64,000 nucleotides of DNA from Rossellomorea aquimaris (GCF_035590735.1 NZ_CP141595.1:367001-431000); one strand, 5' to 3'. Positions 9,224 to 18,563 are shown, counted from the first letter of the stretch. Notes: generated by a model not told the origin, from the sequence alone. Program-made: numbers and translations.

Positions 9224-9942
9224 TTAAAGCAGTGAATCTTAAGAAGTCCTTTGGAGAATTAGAAGTATTGAAAGATATTAACGTCACGATAGAACCACAG
9301 GAAGTGGTCGTTGTTATAGGGCCTTCAGGTTCAGGGAAATCAACGTTCCTTCGTTGTTTGAACCTTTTAGAATCGATTACCGATGGACATGTCTATATTA
9401 AGGATCGGGACATCACGTCCAAGCAAACAGACATCAATAAGGTCCGAACCGATGTAGGAATGGTTTTTCAACAATTTAATCTGTTCCCTCATAAGACGGT
9501 GATCCAGAACATTATGCTCTCACCGATGAAGGTAAGGAAGTGGCAAAAGGATAAAGCGGAGCAGAAGGCATTGGAACTACTTGAAAAGGTGGGGCTGTCT
9601 GAAAAGGCTTATGTGTACCCGGACTCCTTATCAGGAGGGCAGAAGCAGCGGGTCGCCATAGCAAGGGCACTTGCAATGGAGCCTGAAATCATGTTGTTCG
9701 ATGAGCCCACTTCAGCCCTTGATCCTGAAATGGTAGGAGAGGTGCTGGAGGTAATGAAACAACTGGCCAAGGAAGGTATGACCATGGTTGTCGTAACCCA
9801 TGAAATGGGATTTGCCAGAGAAGTAGGGGACCGTGTCATCTTTATGGACGGCGGGTATATCGTGGAAGAAAACCTGCCCTCTGAGCTCTTTGGTAATCCG
9901 AAACATGAACGAACTCAAGCGTTTTTAAGTAAGGTACTATAA
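9220..9942 (+). CDS. artM: Amino-acid ABC transporter ATP-binding protein
   Basis: A 240-residue polar amino-acid uptake ATPase. It has Walker [10 protein letters not shown] (about 33-41), Q-loop [10 protein letters not shown], signature LSGGQKQR, Walker [13 protein letters not shown] and H-loop [10 protein letters not shown], all intact. It overlaps the permease gene by four bases and ends the operon; a hairpin terminator follows at 10012-10040. It energises uptake through the ArtP/ArtQ-like partners. Confidence 0.9.
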   Translation: MIKAVNLKKSFGELEVLKDINVTIEPQEVVVVIGPSGSGKSTFLRCLNLLESITDGHVYIKDRDITSKQTDINKVRTDVGMVFQQFNLFPHKTVIQNIMLSPMKVRKWQKDKAEQKALELLEKVGLSEKAYVYPDSLSGGQKQRVAIARALAMEPEIMLFDEPTSALDPEMVGEVLEVMKQLAKEGMTMVVVTHEMGFAREVGDRVIFMDGGYIVEENLPSELFGNPKHERTQAFLSKVL

Positions 9943-10011
9943 TAGGTCATTGTAAGTTATATAGTCTTTCAAGCACAACTGATCTTGTTTATTTCTATTA
10001 CAAGAACAATT

Positions 10012-10040
10012 AAAGGAGCCTCTTAAACAAGGCTCCTTTT
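10012..10040 (+). terminator. Terminator after the artPQM-like operon
   Basis: Perfect arms AAAGGAGCCT (10012-10021) and AGGCTCCTTT (10030-10039) followed by T. It abuts the end of the convergent sigma-factor gene. Confidence 0.85.
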
Positions 10041-10041
10041 C

Positions 10042-10575
10042 CTATGCGGTATGTTTTGCATAAACGATCGAGTACAGTTGTTTTCTTGCCCGGTGAAAAC
10101 GTGTTTTGACGGTGGAAGGAGAGAGGTTCAGTTTTAAAGCAATCTCCCCATCACTGAGATCCTGTGTCACTTTCAATGACATGACTTCCTGCTGAGACAG
10201 TGGCAGCCTCTTAATATTTTCCTGGATGCTGCTCTTAAGGAACTGCGCTTCAATTTCCATTTCCAGAGGGTTATTATCCTGTATTGATTGAACATCTTCA
10301 TCATCTTCCATATAGACTTCATTGCGCTTCGACTCTTTTCGAATGAAATCGATTGCTGTACATCTTGCGATAGAAGTGAGCCAGGGCTTCGTTTTCGTCA
10401 CATCGAGTAATGTATCCATCTTGATGTAGGCCTTGAGAAAGGTTTCCTGAACGATATCCTGTGATAGATGAGCGTCCTTTGTAATCGTATAAGCGATATG
10501 ATAGATCAGTTTATGAAATTGTCCATACATCTCCTCTAATGTGAGAGGAGATGTTTGCATCTGTAATGTGTCCAT
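10042..10575 (-). CDS. ECF-type RNA polymerase sigma factor
   Basis: A 177-residue protein with sigma-70 region 2 (about residues 16-85, including ITKDAHLSQDIVQETFLKAY and WLTSIARCTAIDFIRKE) and region 4 (about 120-170, LSDGEIALKLNLSPSTVKTR). Regions 1 and 3 are absent, as in ECF sigma factors. It is the last gene of a leftward set gntR, ABC ATPase, ABC permease, sigma, 25 bases after the permease stop. No anti-sigma gene is adjacent, which is unusual; the permease with its large outer domain might take that role (speculation). Bacillus subtilis sigY is also co-transcribed with ABC genes (yxlFG), though in a different order. Confidence 0.85.
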   Translation of the reverse strand: MDTLQMQTSPLTLEEMYGQFHKLIYHIAYTITKDAHLSQDIVQETFLKAYIKMDTLLDVTKTKPWLTSIARCTAIDFIRKESKRNEVYMEDDEDVQSIQDNNPLEMEIEAQFLKSSIQENIKRLPLSQQEVMSLKVTQDLSDGEIALKLNLSPSTVKTRFHRARKQLYSIVYAKHTA

Positions 10576-10600
10576 ATGGCTTCACCTCGACTTTCTATAG

Positions 10601-12571
10601 TCAATTGTCCGTTTTATTCTTCAGGAATGAAGGCGTGTCTTCAGCTTTTAAGCCTCGCACTTCTACATTTCCGTGTGTTTTATACTTGATGATCACCATA
10701 TATTCATTGGTCAACTGATTGTATACGAGTTGATCCATGATGGCTTCTACTTGTTTGGAATCCGCTATTTCAATCCCTTTGTTTTCTTTCTTTAACTGTA
10801 GGGCTGCGGAATCTTGATCCATGACGTTGAACAGAACGTTACGGTAACGCCCTTGATCTATCACGTACATCCACTCAACGTCAGATGCAGTCACCCTAAT
10901 ATCTTCAAGGTATCCATTCTCCTGTAGCCAGGATTCGAATTTCTTATCGTCATTACGTACCCCGACATGTATCCATTGATTCTCTGAAAGAAGCAATTCT
11001 ACGTTATAGAGGTTCACTCTGTCGCGATCTTCAAACGTATCATTATAGGTTTCTTCTTTTAAAATCCCTATGGCTTCATTGATTTGTTCTGGGTCGACAA
11101 TGCTTATATTCTGTCTATTCCCCAAGTCAGCATAAATCGATAGTTTGTCTACCTTGCTTGAATCAACGGCGAAGATCTGCTCCGTCGTTTCTTTATAATT
11201 TTTCATTTCGTAAAGTGAAGCATACTGGGATTTGAATTCGTCTATATTCACTTGATAGTTCCTCACCAGCTTACTGCCATCTTTCATCTTGTAATAGAAA
11301 AAGATCTGCTCGCTGTCGTCAGGGGGAAATTCATTCTGACCTTGGTTGTTAACGATTTCTTCATGAAGGTCCAGAACCGCTTCAATTGTTTTAGCGTCGC
11401 TTATAAATGGTTCTTCAATGAGAGTTTCTATATTATCCGTCAAGGAATAATAGCTTGGGCTTACATGCACTTTTTCTACAGCTTCCAATTCAGGAATCTT
11501 CTTTTCATATTGAAATAAATCGAACTGAATGAATAAACCGATAAGCGAGATGACCACGGCAAACCCGGCAAAGCCCTTCCAATGACGGAACACTCTCCAA
11601 TGTTTTTGTAAAACCATTTCTGCAAGGTAATAGCCGATGAATGAACCTATAAAATAGCCGAATAAGGTCCATCCCGTCTCTTGATAGATTCCATTAAAGT
11701 ACATGCCGCCAACCAGCATGAAACAGAAAGCGACTCCATATTTGAATAGGGGTCGGAGGACAGGAAATACAATGGCAAGTGATGCTGCTTCTACTTTTCT
11801 CGTTTTATACAATACATACGATAAAACATAGAGTAGGAGAGTGATAGCTATGAACAGTGCTACATCTATTCCGGAAAAGATTTTATTCTCAAGGTATACG
11901 GCCTTGATGATTGGGGAATACTGTTCAATTTGGATATTGAAAAAATAATCCTCTGGAAATCCATATAATAGATTTTTCAAGCTAAAGCATACAAGCATAA
12001 ACATTCCAGCCGGTAATAAGAGCAGGATGTATGTCATTACCCCCTGTACAGCTGTCAGTCCCGTTATCATGGCCATAAAGGTAGCGGCTGTGAACAAAAG
12101 GATGTTCATAAGGATCGTGATGCCGCACCAGATGAAAATGTCTTGAACATCAATAAATTGATGAAGATCCGTTAATGAATAAAGGGAAAGTAAAATCGCT
12201 GTATTCAGTACAATCGGCGTGATGAGAATGACAAATCCTGTAATGGTAAAATGGTAAAATAATTTGCTGCGTGTCAGAGGGATGCTATGCATGAAGTCTG
12301 CAGCCTGTTTTACATGTAAATAACGAAAAAGGAAAAGGGATAGGATGACTGGAACGAACAGCATCAAGCCCATTTGGATCGGGTATTGCATTTTAAATAG
12401 GTTTTCGTAAATGGCAATCGGATAGGGCTGATTGTCGTTAGATAGTTTACCGATAACGTCAACCGGCAGAGAAAAGAGAAGTCCGATAAAATAAACGATC
12501 CCTACCCACCCAACATTCCGAAAGCTTTGAATGATGACTTCCTTATTGATCCATGATGTTTTGGATGGCAT
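10601..12571 (-). CDS. ABC transporter permease with large extracytoplasmic domain (YtrC/YtrD-like)
   Basis: A 656-residue membrane protein. The N-terminal 350 residues carry roughly ten hydrophobic segments of ABC-2 type. The C-terminal 300 residues are hydrophilic and probably face outside (the DUF6449-like region, from memory). The start is ATG 12571 after GGAGG (complement of 12581-12585); a longer in-frame start at 12610 lies inside the ATPase gene and lacks a ribosome binding site. It overlaps the ATPase gene by 29 bases. It probably forms an exporter or peptide-sensing complex with the ATPase under control of the GntR protein. The substrate is unknown. Confidence 0.75.
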   Translation of the reverse strand: MPSKTSWINKEVIIQSFRNVGWVGIVYFIGLLFSLPVDVIGKLSNDNQPYPIAIYENLFKMQYPIQMGLMLFVPVILSLFLFRYLHVKQAADFMHSIPLTRSKLFYHFTITGFVILITPIVLNTAILLSLYSLTDLHQFIDVQDIFIWCGITILMNILLFTAATFMAMITGLTAVQGVMTYILLLLPAGMFMLVCFSLKNLLYGFPEDYFFNIQIEQYSPIIKAVYLENKIFSGIDVALFIAITLLLYVLSYVLYKTRKVEAASLAIVFPVLRPLFKYGVAFCFMLVGGMYFNGIYQETGWTLFGYFIGSFIGYYLAEMVLQKHWRVFRHWKGFAGFAVVISLIGLFIQFDLFQYEKKIPELEAVEKVHVSPSYYSLTDNIETLIEEPFISDAKTIEAVLDLHEEIVNNQGQNEFPPDDSEQIFFYYKMKDGSKLVRNYQVNIDEFKSQYASLYEMKNYKETTEQIFAVDSSKVDKLSIYADLGNRQNISIVDPEQINEAIGILKEETYNDTFEDRDRVNLYNVELLLSENQWIHVGVRNDDKKFESWLQENGYLEDIRVTASDVEWMYVIDQGRYRNVLFNVMDQDSAALQLKKENKGIEIADSKQVEAIMDQLVYNQLTNEYMVIIKYKTHGNVEVRGLKAEDTPSFLKNKTDN

Positions 12572-13445
12572 ATCCGACGTCCTCCATTTCATAAACAAAA
12601 ATTTCCTCAAGGGTCAACGGTAACATATCGAAAATCACCGGATGATAAGGCTGGATCATGCTTCTCACATGCTTTTCGTCACCTCTTACGATGCAGAGGG
12701 ATACGCTTCCCCTGGTCTCTTCGTGCAGAAGGTCAAGCTCAGTAAAGAGCTTCTGGGGTATCTCGCCTTTGAAGGCCAACTGAATCTTATGAATCCCGGA
12801 TTTCAAATCATCAAGCTCTTTCTCCAGTAAAAATCTACCTTGGTGTAAAATTCCGATATGATCACAAATATCTTCCACTTCACGTAGGTTGTGAGAGGAG
12901 ATAAGGATCGTCATCTCCCGGTTGGCAACTTCTGTGATCAGTACGCTTTTTACTTTCTTACGGACGACAGGGTCTAATCCGTCAAGGGGTTCGTCCAGAA
13001 TAAGCACATCCGGCTGAGTGGATAATGCAAGAATGAAAGCTGCTTGACGCTGGACCCCTTTCGAAAATTTATGAAGCTTTTTGTGAGGATCGACCCTAAA
13101 TAGGCCGGTTAGAGATTTATATTGATGCTCATCCCAACGGCTATAGGTGTTTTGATAAAATTTTGCCATTTGATTTAAAGAGTAGTGAGCGAAGAAAAAC
13201 GGTTGATCAGGAATGAAAACCAGGGTTTCTTTCGTTTGGACATTTTCAAAGACCGGTTGATCTTTTAAATAAATGTCTCCACTTTCGGGCTTCAGGACTC
13301 CAGAAATGGATTTGAGTAGTGTCGTCTTTCCGGCACCATTCGATCCGAGCAGTCCATAGATAGATCCTTTTTGAACAGAGAAGGAAACGTCATGGAGGAT
13401 TGTAGTACCTTCAAAGGATTTACTTAATGATTTAATTTCTATCAT
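12543..13445 (-). CDS. ABC transporter ATP-binding protein (YtrB-like)
   Basis: A 300-residue ATPase with Walker A GSNGAGKTT (about 35-43), Walker B VLILDEPLDGLD and H-loop ILISSHNLREVED. The signature motif is the variant FSKGVQRQ rather than LSGGQ, as is common in ABC-2 exporters. The start overlaps the end of the GntR gene by 14 bases, and the end overlaps the permease gene. This gene order (YtrA-type GntR, ATPase, permease) matches the Bacillus subtilis ytr operon, which responds to cell-wall-active antibiotics. That role here is inference. Confidence 0.85.
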   Translation of the reverse strand: MIEIKSLSKSFEGTTILHDVSFSVQKGSIYGLLGSNGAGKTTLLKSISGVLKPESGDIYLKDQPVFENVQTKETLVFIPDQPFFFAHYSLNQMAKFYQNTYSRWDEHQYKSLTGLFRVDPHKKLHKFSKGVQRQAAFILALSTQPDVLILDEPLDGLDPVVRKKVKSVLITEVANREMTILISSHNLREVEDICDHIGILHQGRFLLEKELDDLKSGIHKIQLAFKGEIPQKLFTELDLLHEETRGSVSLCIVRGDEKHVRSMIQPYHPVIFDMLPLTLEEIFVYEMEDVGYAIQNIMDQ

Positions 13446-13833
13446 CAGATTGATTCCCTCCTATCGATGCCTCGATGTCAGCAATCATCTGCTTTAAATC
13501 TTCAGGCGTGATTCCTAAATATAGAGCTTCAGACAAAAGTTTAGACAACTCTTCCTTTACTTTCATGATTTTCTCCGTGTTTTGAATGTGACTTGATGGA
13601 TTAACAAAGCTACCCCGTCCTTTCACAGAATAAATGAACCTTTGAGTTTCAAGTTCCCTATAAGCTTTTTGGATTGTGTTTGGATTTATGGTCAGCTGCT
13701 GAGCCAAGGCTCGAACGGAAGGTAATTGTTCGTCAGGCTTCAACACCTCATTAATGATTAACTCTTTTAATTTCTCGACTAATTGTTCATAAATAGGCTT
13801 TCGACTTCTTAAATCAAGCTCAAACATATCCAC
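13432..13833 (-). CDS. GntR-family transcriptional regulator, YtrA subfamily
   Basis: A 133-residue regulator with an N-terminal winged helix-turn-helix (about residues 10-76, including LPSVRALAQQLTINPNTIQK and IYSVKGRGSFV) and a short helical dimerisation tail, the YtrA layout. It heads the operon with the ABC ATPase, permease and ECF sigma gene and probably represses it. A 12-base palindrome ACTGTATACAGT lies only eight bases from its start codon. The wHTH family and operon context are clear; the inducer is unknown. Confidence 0.88.
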   Translation of the reverse strand: MDMFELDLRSRKPIYEQLVEKLKELIINEVLKPDEQLPSVRALAQQLTINPNTIQKAYRELETQRFIYSVKGRGSFVNPSSHIQNTEKIMKVKEELSKLLSEALYLGITPEDLKQMIADIEASIGGNQSDDRN

Positions 13834-13840
13834 CCTCCCA

Positions 13841-13883
13841 ACTGTATACAGTGTACTACGTGTCTTAATACAGTTAAATTATA
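13841..13883 (-). promoter_or_regulatory. Candidate promoter and operator of the gntR-ABC-sigma operon
   Basis: On the minus strand a TATAAT (complement of 13878-13883) lies about 45 bases before the gntR start. Downstream of it is the perfect 12-base palindrome ACTGTATACAGT (13841-13852). A palindrome between -10 box and gene fits autorepression by the YtrA-type regulator. No convincing -35 box was seen. Confidence 0.5.
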
Positions 13884-14043
13884 TAACAAGTTCTGCCAGT
13901 TTGGGAAGAGGGGAAATGAAAAATATTTGGAATGGGATGCAGTGCAAAGAATATGAGGTAGAGCAGGTGAAGCTATTATCACATGACCATAAAATGGAAT
14001 TTATGTTAGCATATAGGCATGTCTAATGAAAAAGGAGATTCAT

Positions 14044-14829
14044 ATGGACGTACGAGAACCGATTTTATCGATTAGAGATTTGAAAAAGAGATATGGAAGC
14101 AAGGAAGTGTTAAAGGGCGTACAGCTGGATGTATATAAAGGACAGATCATAGGCTATATCGGTCCGAATGGTGCTGGGAAAAGTACGACCGTCAAGATCC
14201 TCCTCGGCCTTGAAGAAGAGTATTCAGGGCAGGTCACGCTATTCGGTAAAGATATATCTGCAAGTTCAGTAGAATACAAGAAACGGATCGGCTATGTGCC
14301 TGAGATGGCGGATCTTTATGATAACCTGACGGCAGAAGAATACCTCACTTTCATGGGTGAGTTATATGGAATGGAACATGAAACAGCCAAGAAGAAAGCG
14401 GAGAGACTCATCGGATTGTTTGGACTTTCCGAAGTATATGAGTCGAGGATCGCGTCTTATTCAAAAGGGATGAAGCAGAAAATCCTGATCATCTCGAGTT
14501 TATTACATAATCCCGATGTATTATTTCTGGATGAGCCCATCAACGGGTTGGATGCCAATTCAGTTATGATTTTCAAAGAGCTGCTCGCCCAGCTTGCCAC
14601 GCAGGGGAAAACGATATTCTATTCCTCGCACATCATGGATGTTGTGGAAAAAATCAGCAACCGCATCGTTCTTCTGCATAACGGACAAATTGTGGCAGAT
14701 GGAAGCTTTGAAGAATTAAAGAATCAGAATATGGAAGGATCCCTTGAGGAAATCTTCAATCAATTAACCGGATTTAATGAACATAAGGAAACGGCAGCGG
14801 AAATTGTTTCTGTTGTGCAAGAGGTGTAA
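14044..14829 (+). CDS. ABC exporter ATP-binding protein
   Basis: A 261-residue ATPase of the ABC-2 exporter type: Walker A GPNGAGKST (about 42-50), signature-like YSKGMKQK, Walker B VLFLDEPINGLD and H-loop TIFYSSHIMDVVE. The start is ATG 14044, seven bases after AAAAAGGAG; the ORF can be extended to 14026, but that start overlaps the ribosome binding site. The next gene, two bases after its stop, encodes the membrane partner. It probably powers export of an unknown substrate. Confidence 0.85.
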   Translation: MDVREPILSIRDLKKRYGSKEVLKGVQLDVYKGQIIGYIGPNGAGKSTTVKILLGLEEEYSGQVTLFGKDISASSVEYKKRIGYVPEMADLYDNLTAEEYLTFMGELYGMEHETAKKKAERLIGLFGLSEVYESRIASYSKGMKQKILIISSLLHNPDVLFLDEPINGLDANSVMIFKELLAQLATQGKTIFYSSHIMDVVEKISNRIVLLHNGQIVADGSFEELKNQNMEGSLEEIFNQLTGFNEHKETAAEIVSVVQEV

Positions 14830-14831
14830 GG

Positions 14832-16454
14832 ATGAAGGAATATCGTACACTTCTGTTCCTGGACTGGTTTCAAGGGTTGTTTACGAGGCTGGGATTCGAT
14901 TACCGGTTATTGAGAAAAATACTTCAAGTCAAACTTACGATGGATCAAAGGCGCGTGCCTACGATCTTTCAACAGCAGGGAAGGAAGAAGGGGAAGGATG
15001 AGAACCGCTTTATTAAATCCCTTTGGGTGTATGCTTTGTTTGGGTTATTCGTCATTCCCTTCATTCTGATGGGAAATCAATACATCTTTCAAATGAGTAT
15101 CACCTTTACCGTGCTCATTTTCATCGTGATGACCTCGATGATTTCTGATTTCTCAGTCGTCATCCTGGACATCCGGGATCATACGATTCTCTTTACCAAG
15201 CCGGTCGAAAGAAAAACGATCAGCCTGGCTAAAACGCTTCACGTATTTATTTATCTGTTTTTCCTGACAGGTTCTTTGACAACGATTCCTTTGGTTGTAG
15301 GGTTGATCAATCATGGTCTTTCATTCTTTTTACTTTTCCTTTCAGGGATCATTCTGATGAACATACTCATTGTGGTGTTTACGGCCATGCTCTATTATTT
15401 CATTCTCCAATACTTCGATGGGGAAAAGCTGAAAGACATCATCAACTATGTTCAGATCGGATTATCCATCGGACTTGCAGTGGGATACCAGATTGTGGCA
15501 CGATCTTTTGAATTTGTCGATTTAACGATTTCTTTTACACCGGAGTGGTGGAATATCTTCCTGCCTCCCATCTGGTTCGCAGCACCGTTTGAATGGGTGC
15601 TGAAGGGTAACCACCATGTGATGATCCTGATTCTTTCATGCATCGCGGTACTATTTCCAATCATAGCCCTTATCGTTTACGTGAAAGCATTGCCGACCTT
15701 TGAGAAGAATCTTCAGAAATTATCTACCCATGGCGGTAAAAAGAAGAAAGCCCGTTTTCGATTGGGGGATGGTCTCATGAAGGTATTGTCCAAGTCGAAC
15801 GAAGAACGGGCGTTTTACCGATTTGCCCATTATATGATGAAAAATGAAAGAGAATTTAAGTTGAAGGTGTATCCTGCCCTTGGATTTGCCATTATCATGC
15901 CGTTCATATTCATCTTCAATGGATTAATGGACGGTTCGAGGGAAGATTTGCTGACTTCAAGTATGTATTTATCCATCTATTCAAGCTTCATCGTCATTCC
16001 CACTGTAGTGATGATGCTCAGCTATTCAGGGAAATACAAGGGATCATGGGTTTACAAAGTAGCACCTGTTTATAGCAGGGCTTCCATCTACAAAGGGACA
16101 TTGAAAGCTTTCCTTATGAAGCTGTTCCTTCCTTTGTATGCCTTGATAAGCATTGTCTTTATCATTTTATTCGGTTACCGGGTGATCCCTGAGATTGTCA
16201 TCGTCTTTATTAGTGCATGTATATTTACTGTTATCTGTCTCAACTTAATGAAGGGAGCATTGCCTTTTTCCGAAAGCTTCGAAGGTGTCCAGCAAAGCGA
16301 CAGCTGGAAGGTCCTGCCGTTCTATCTTATTGTGGGTGTGTTTTTGGGCCTGCATTACCTGGCTCTGCAGGTTCCGTTCGGTATCCCTGGCTATCTCGTC
16401 ATTTTATTCGTCGTTAATCTCATCTTATGGAAAACAGCCATTAGGGATCGATAA
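14832..16454 (+). CDS. ABC exporter membrane protein
   Basis: A 540-residue integral membrane protein with about twelve to fourteen hydrophobic segments in two groups and a charged central loop (about residues 285-340, rich in Lys/Arg). It starts immediately after the ATPase gene and is its likely permease. The family is the large two-part ABC-2-like permease common in Bacillus; I do not recognise a characterised member. A terminator follows at 16460-16494. Confidence 0.75.
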   Translation: MKEYRTLLFLDWFQGLFTRLGFDYRLLRKILQVKLTMDQRRVPTIFQQQGRKKGKDENRFIKSLWVYALFGLFVIPFILMGNQYIFQMSITFTVLIFIVMTSMISDFSVVILDIRDHTILFTKPVERKTISLAKTLHVFIYLFFLTGSLTTIPLVVGLINHGLSFFLLFLSGIILMNILIVVFTAMLYYFILQYFDGEKLKDIINYVQIGLSIGLAVGYQIVARSFEFVDLTISFTPEWWNIFLPPIWFAAPFEWVLKGNHHVMILILSCIAVLFPIIALIVYVKALPTFEKNLQKLSTHGGKKKKARFRLGDGLMKVLSKSNEERAFYRFAHYMMKNEREFKLKVYPALGFAIIMPFIFIFNGLMDGSREDLLTSSMYLSIYSSFIVIPTVVMMLSYSGKYKGSWVYKVAPVYSRASIYKGTLKAFLMKLFLPLYALISIVFIILFGYRVIPEIVIVFISACIFTVICLNLMKGALPFSESFEGVQQSDSWKVLPFYLIVGVFLGLHYLALQVPFGIPGYLVILFVVNLILWKTAIRDR

Positions 16455-16459
16455 GAAGT

Positions 16460-16494
16460 ACGTCTCTTCCTTTTTTAGGCAGGGGCGTTTTTTT
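16460..16494 (+). terminator. Terminator after ABC exporter pair
   Basis: Arms ACGTCTCTTCCT (16460-16471) and AGGCAGGGGCGT (16477-16488), paired with two G-U and one mismatch, then seven T. Confidence 0.75.
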
Positions 16495-16498
16495 CATG

Positions 16499-16537
16499 TT
16501 ATGCTTGTCGCCTCTGGGCAAGCCGCCTCCGCTTTAG
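16499..16537 (-). repeat. Diverged fragment of the GC-rich repeat found at 56525-56776
   Basis: On the plus strand this segment matches the reverse complement of about 56576-56614 at 32 of 37 positions by eye (shared blocks TTATGCTTGTCG, GCAAGC and GCCTCCGCTTT). It lies just past a terminator and in no gene, so it looks like a decayed partial copy. Confidence 0.6.
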
Positions 16538-16719
16538 GGTATACCCTGTATGGAAGTTAGGAAGTATAAAGGATGTATACACAATTTTATATGAATGACA
16601 TATATATAGAAAAATGATGGGCTATGGTAATAGGTAGTATGACATTTCCTTTGACAAAGAAAGTTTCCTTGATGCAAGATGGTAGTATTCAAAATTGTTG
16701 ATCGGAGGAGAGGGTTTGC

Positions 16720-17535
16720 ATGTTCATAGATTGGTTAAGTGGATTCAATCCAGCAGTCCAGGCACTGTTTGGCGGTACGCTGACATGGGGGTTAACCGCG
16801 CTGGGGGCTGCATCGGTTTTTTTCTTCACCAAAATTGAAAAGCATACATTAAATATGATGCTCGGGTTTGCCGCAGGTGTCATGATAGCGGCATCGTTTT
16901 GGTCACTTCTTGCTCCTTCTATAGAGTTCAGTGAGCAAAATGGACAGATTCCTTGGCTCGCCCCTGCTATCGGTTTTTTACTTGGCGGCCTTTTTATTAG
17001 ACTGCTGGATTTTGTAGTACCTCATTTGCATCTCGGGAACTCAGCGGAAAAAGCCGAGGGACCTCCAACTAAATTTAAAAAATCAACCTTACTATTTCTT
17101 GCGATTACCCTTCATAACATTCCTGAAGGTTTAGCCATCGGTGTAGCTTTTGGGGCTGCTTCAATGGGACTTGGAGACGCAACATTGGTAGGGGCAATCG
17201 GGCTTGCAATCGGAATTGGCATACAGAACATGCCTGAAGGTGCTGCCCTGTCCATTCCATTGCGCGGAGAAGGAATGTCACGTTTGAAGTCCTTCAACTA
17301 TGGTCAGCTTTCAGCTATCGTTGAACCCATCGCTGCCGTAATTGGTGCAGCTGCTGTTCTTTTAGTGCAGCCATTGCTTCCTTACGCACTTGCATTTGCT
17401 GCAGGGGCCATGATTTTCGTGGTGGTAGAAGAGCTGATCCCAGAGTCTCAATCCTCTGGAAGTACAGACTTGGCTACACTGGGACTCATGCTTGGATTTG
17501 TTGTGATGATGATTCTGGACGTATCGTTGGGTTAA
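16720..17535 (+). CDS. ZIP-family divalent metal transporter
   Basis: A 271-residue protein with eight predicted transmembrane segments. The two ZIP metal-site motifs are present: HNIPEG in TM4 (from about His132) and QNMPEG in TM5 (from about Gln169), with a conserved Glu in each. The TM3-TM4 loop is short, with a small His-containing stretch. It should import Zn2+ or other divalent metals across the plasma membrane, like bacterial ZupT-type proteins; direction and metal are not certain from sequence. ATG 16720 follows CGGAGGAG. It is monocistronic with its own terminator. Confidence 0.88.
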   Translation: MFIDWLSGFNPAVQALFGGTLTWGLTALGAASVFFFTKIEKHTLNMMLGFAAGVMIAASFWSLLAPSIEFSEQNGQIPWLAPAIGFLLGGLFIRLLDFVVPHLHLGNSAEKAEGPPTKFKKSTLLFLAITLHNIPEGLAIGVAFGAASMGLGDATLVGAIGLAIGIGIQNMPEGAALSIPLRGEGMSRLKSFNYGQLSAIVEPIAAVIGAAAVLLVQPLLPYALAFAAGAMIFVVVEELIPESQSSGSTDLATLGLMLGFVVMMILDVSLG

Positions 17536-17542
17536 TAAAAGT

Positions 17543-17574
17543 AAGCATGCGGCTTAAATCGCATGCTTTTTTTT
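17543..17574 (+). terminator. Terminator after ZIP transporter
   Basis: Perfect arms AAGCATGCG (17543-17551) and CGCATGCTT (17560-17568) followed by a run of T. Confidence 0.9.
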
Positions 17575-17619
17575 CATTTCCAAATAATAGTATAATGGTT
17601 GGGGAGGGGGGGCAAAAGT

Positions 17620-18162
17620 GTGAAGATTGGTCTCGTGAGGCACTTTAAAGTAACAAGAGGATACCCTGATAGATTTGTGACATCCGAAGAACTAATGAAA
17701 TGGGTAGAAGAGTACGATGAGTCTGATGTAGAAGAGAAAGAGGTTGATCTTCATGATATTGAATGGAAGAAGTGCTACGCAAGTGACTTAACCAGGGCAG
17801 AAGTGACTGCTCGAAATGTCTATGCCGGGGATATCGTATCGTTGAAGGAACTACGTGAAATCAGACTATCTCCCTTATTCAGTTCCAAGAGAAAGCTTCC
17901 ACTGTTTTTACATTTGTTTATGATCCGGGTAGCCTGGTGGTTTAATCATCGTTCTCAGCCTGAAAGTAAGAATGAGATCATCAATAGAATCAACGGGATT
18001 ATCGATGCGGTCATACAAGATGGTGAGGACGTTCTCATTGTAGGCCATGGCGGGATTATGATGTTTATGAGAAAAGAGCTGATTAAACGAGGGTTTAGAG
18101 GCCCTAAGTTTAGAAGGCCTGCAAACGGTAAGCTTTATGTTTTTCAAGACACAAAAAGATGA
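17620..18162 (+). CDS. Histidine phosphatase superfamily protein
   Basis: A 180-residue protein with the N-terminal LVRHFKV (the RH motif carrying the phospho-accepting His) and a distal VGHGGIMM with the second catalytic His, in the branched phosphoglycerate-mutase-like fold. The start is chosen as GTG 17620, eight bases after a GGGGAGGGGGG purine stretch; the upstream TTG at 17599 lies in that stretch. The physiological phosphoester is unknown. It lies alone between the ZIP gene and a convergent stress gene. Confidence 0.78.
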   Translation: MKIGLVRHFKVTRGYPDRFVTSEELMKWVEEYDESDVEEKEVDLHDIEWKKCYASDLTRAEVTARNVYAGDIVSLKELREIRLSPLFSSKRKLPLFLHLFMIRVAWWFNHRSQPESKNEIINRINGIIDAVIQDGEDVLIVGHGGIMMFMRKELIKRGFRGPKFRRPANGKLYVFQDTKR

Positions 18163-18198
18163 TTCCTGGGAATCATCCTAAGTCATTGTTCTATAAGG

Positions 18199-18522
18199 TC
18201 AATTCTTAACAATCAATAATATCTTTCCTTCATCGAGCTTTTCTTCGTATTGATTCGCTTCTTCGTGGGAAAACCCGACTTCCATCAGCTTGTTTCGGAG
18301 TTCGTCACCTTTTTTCAGAATCATGTTCCCCACTGCAGTCCCAATGCCTGTTTCCTTTACACCGATTTCATTGGCGTCAGCGCGATCAGCTACTCTGTCC
18401 GTCCGGTCATCATCATGGGATAATACATAAAGGTTATGTTTGTCGACACCTTGAGAAGAAAGCTTTTCAACTTCTGTAATTAGTTCCTTATCGTCATAAA
18501 ATTCCTTAACAGTCGGTTTCAT
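18199..18522 (-). CDS. yflT: General stress protein, YflT family
   Basis: A 107-residue soluble protein of the heat-induced YflT family, beginning MKPTVKEFYDDKELITEV, with the family-typical VLSHDDDRTDRVADRA segment. ATG 18522 is seven bases after GGAGGAG; the in-frame ATG at 18537 is inside the ribosome binding site context. A good sigma-B-type promoter (18564-18589) precedes it, in line with sigma-B control of this family in Bacillus. The molecular function is not known. Confidence 0.85.
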   Translation of the reverse strand: MKPTVKEFYDDKELITEVEKLSSQGVDKHNLYVLSHDDDRTDRVADRADANEIGVKETGIGTAVGNMILKKGDELRNKLMEVGFSHEEANQYEEKLDEGKILLIVKN

Positions 18523-18563
18523 TTCAATCTCCTCCATCGTTCAAATTGTTTTGTCGTTTATCT

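Noticed and set aside
11252..11518. Plus-strand ORFs within the permease and other genes
   Set aside because: They are antisense shadows without ribosome binding sites or family motifs.
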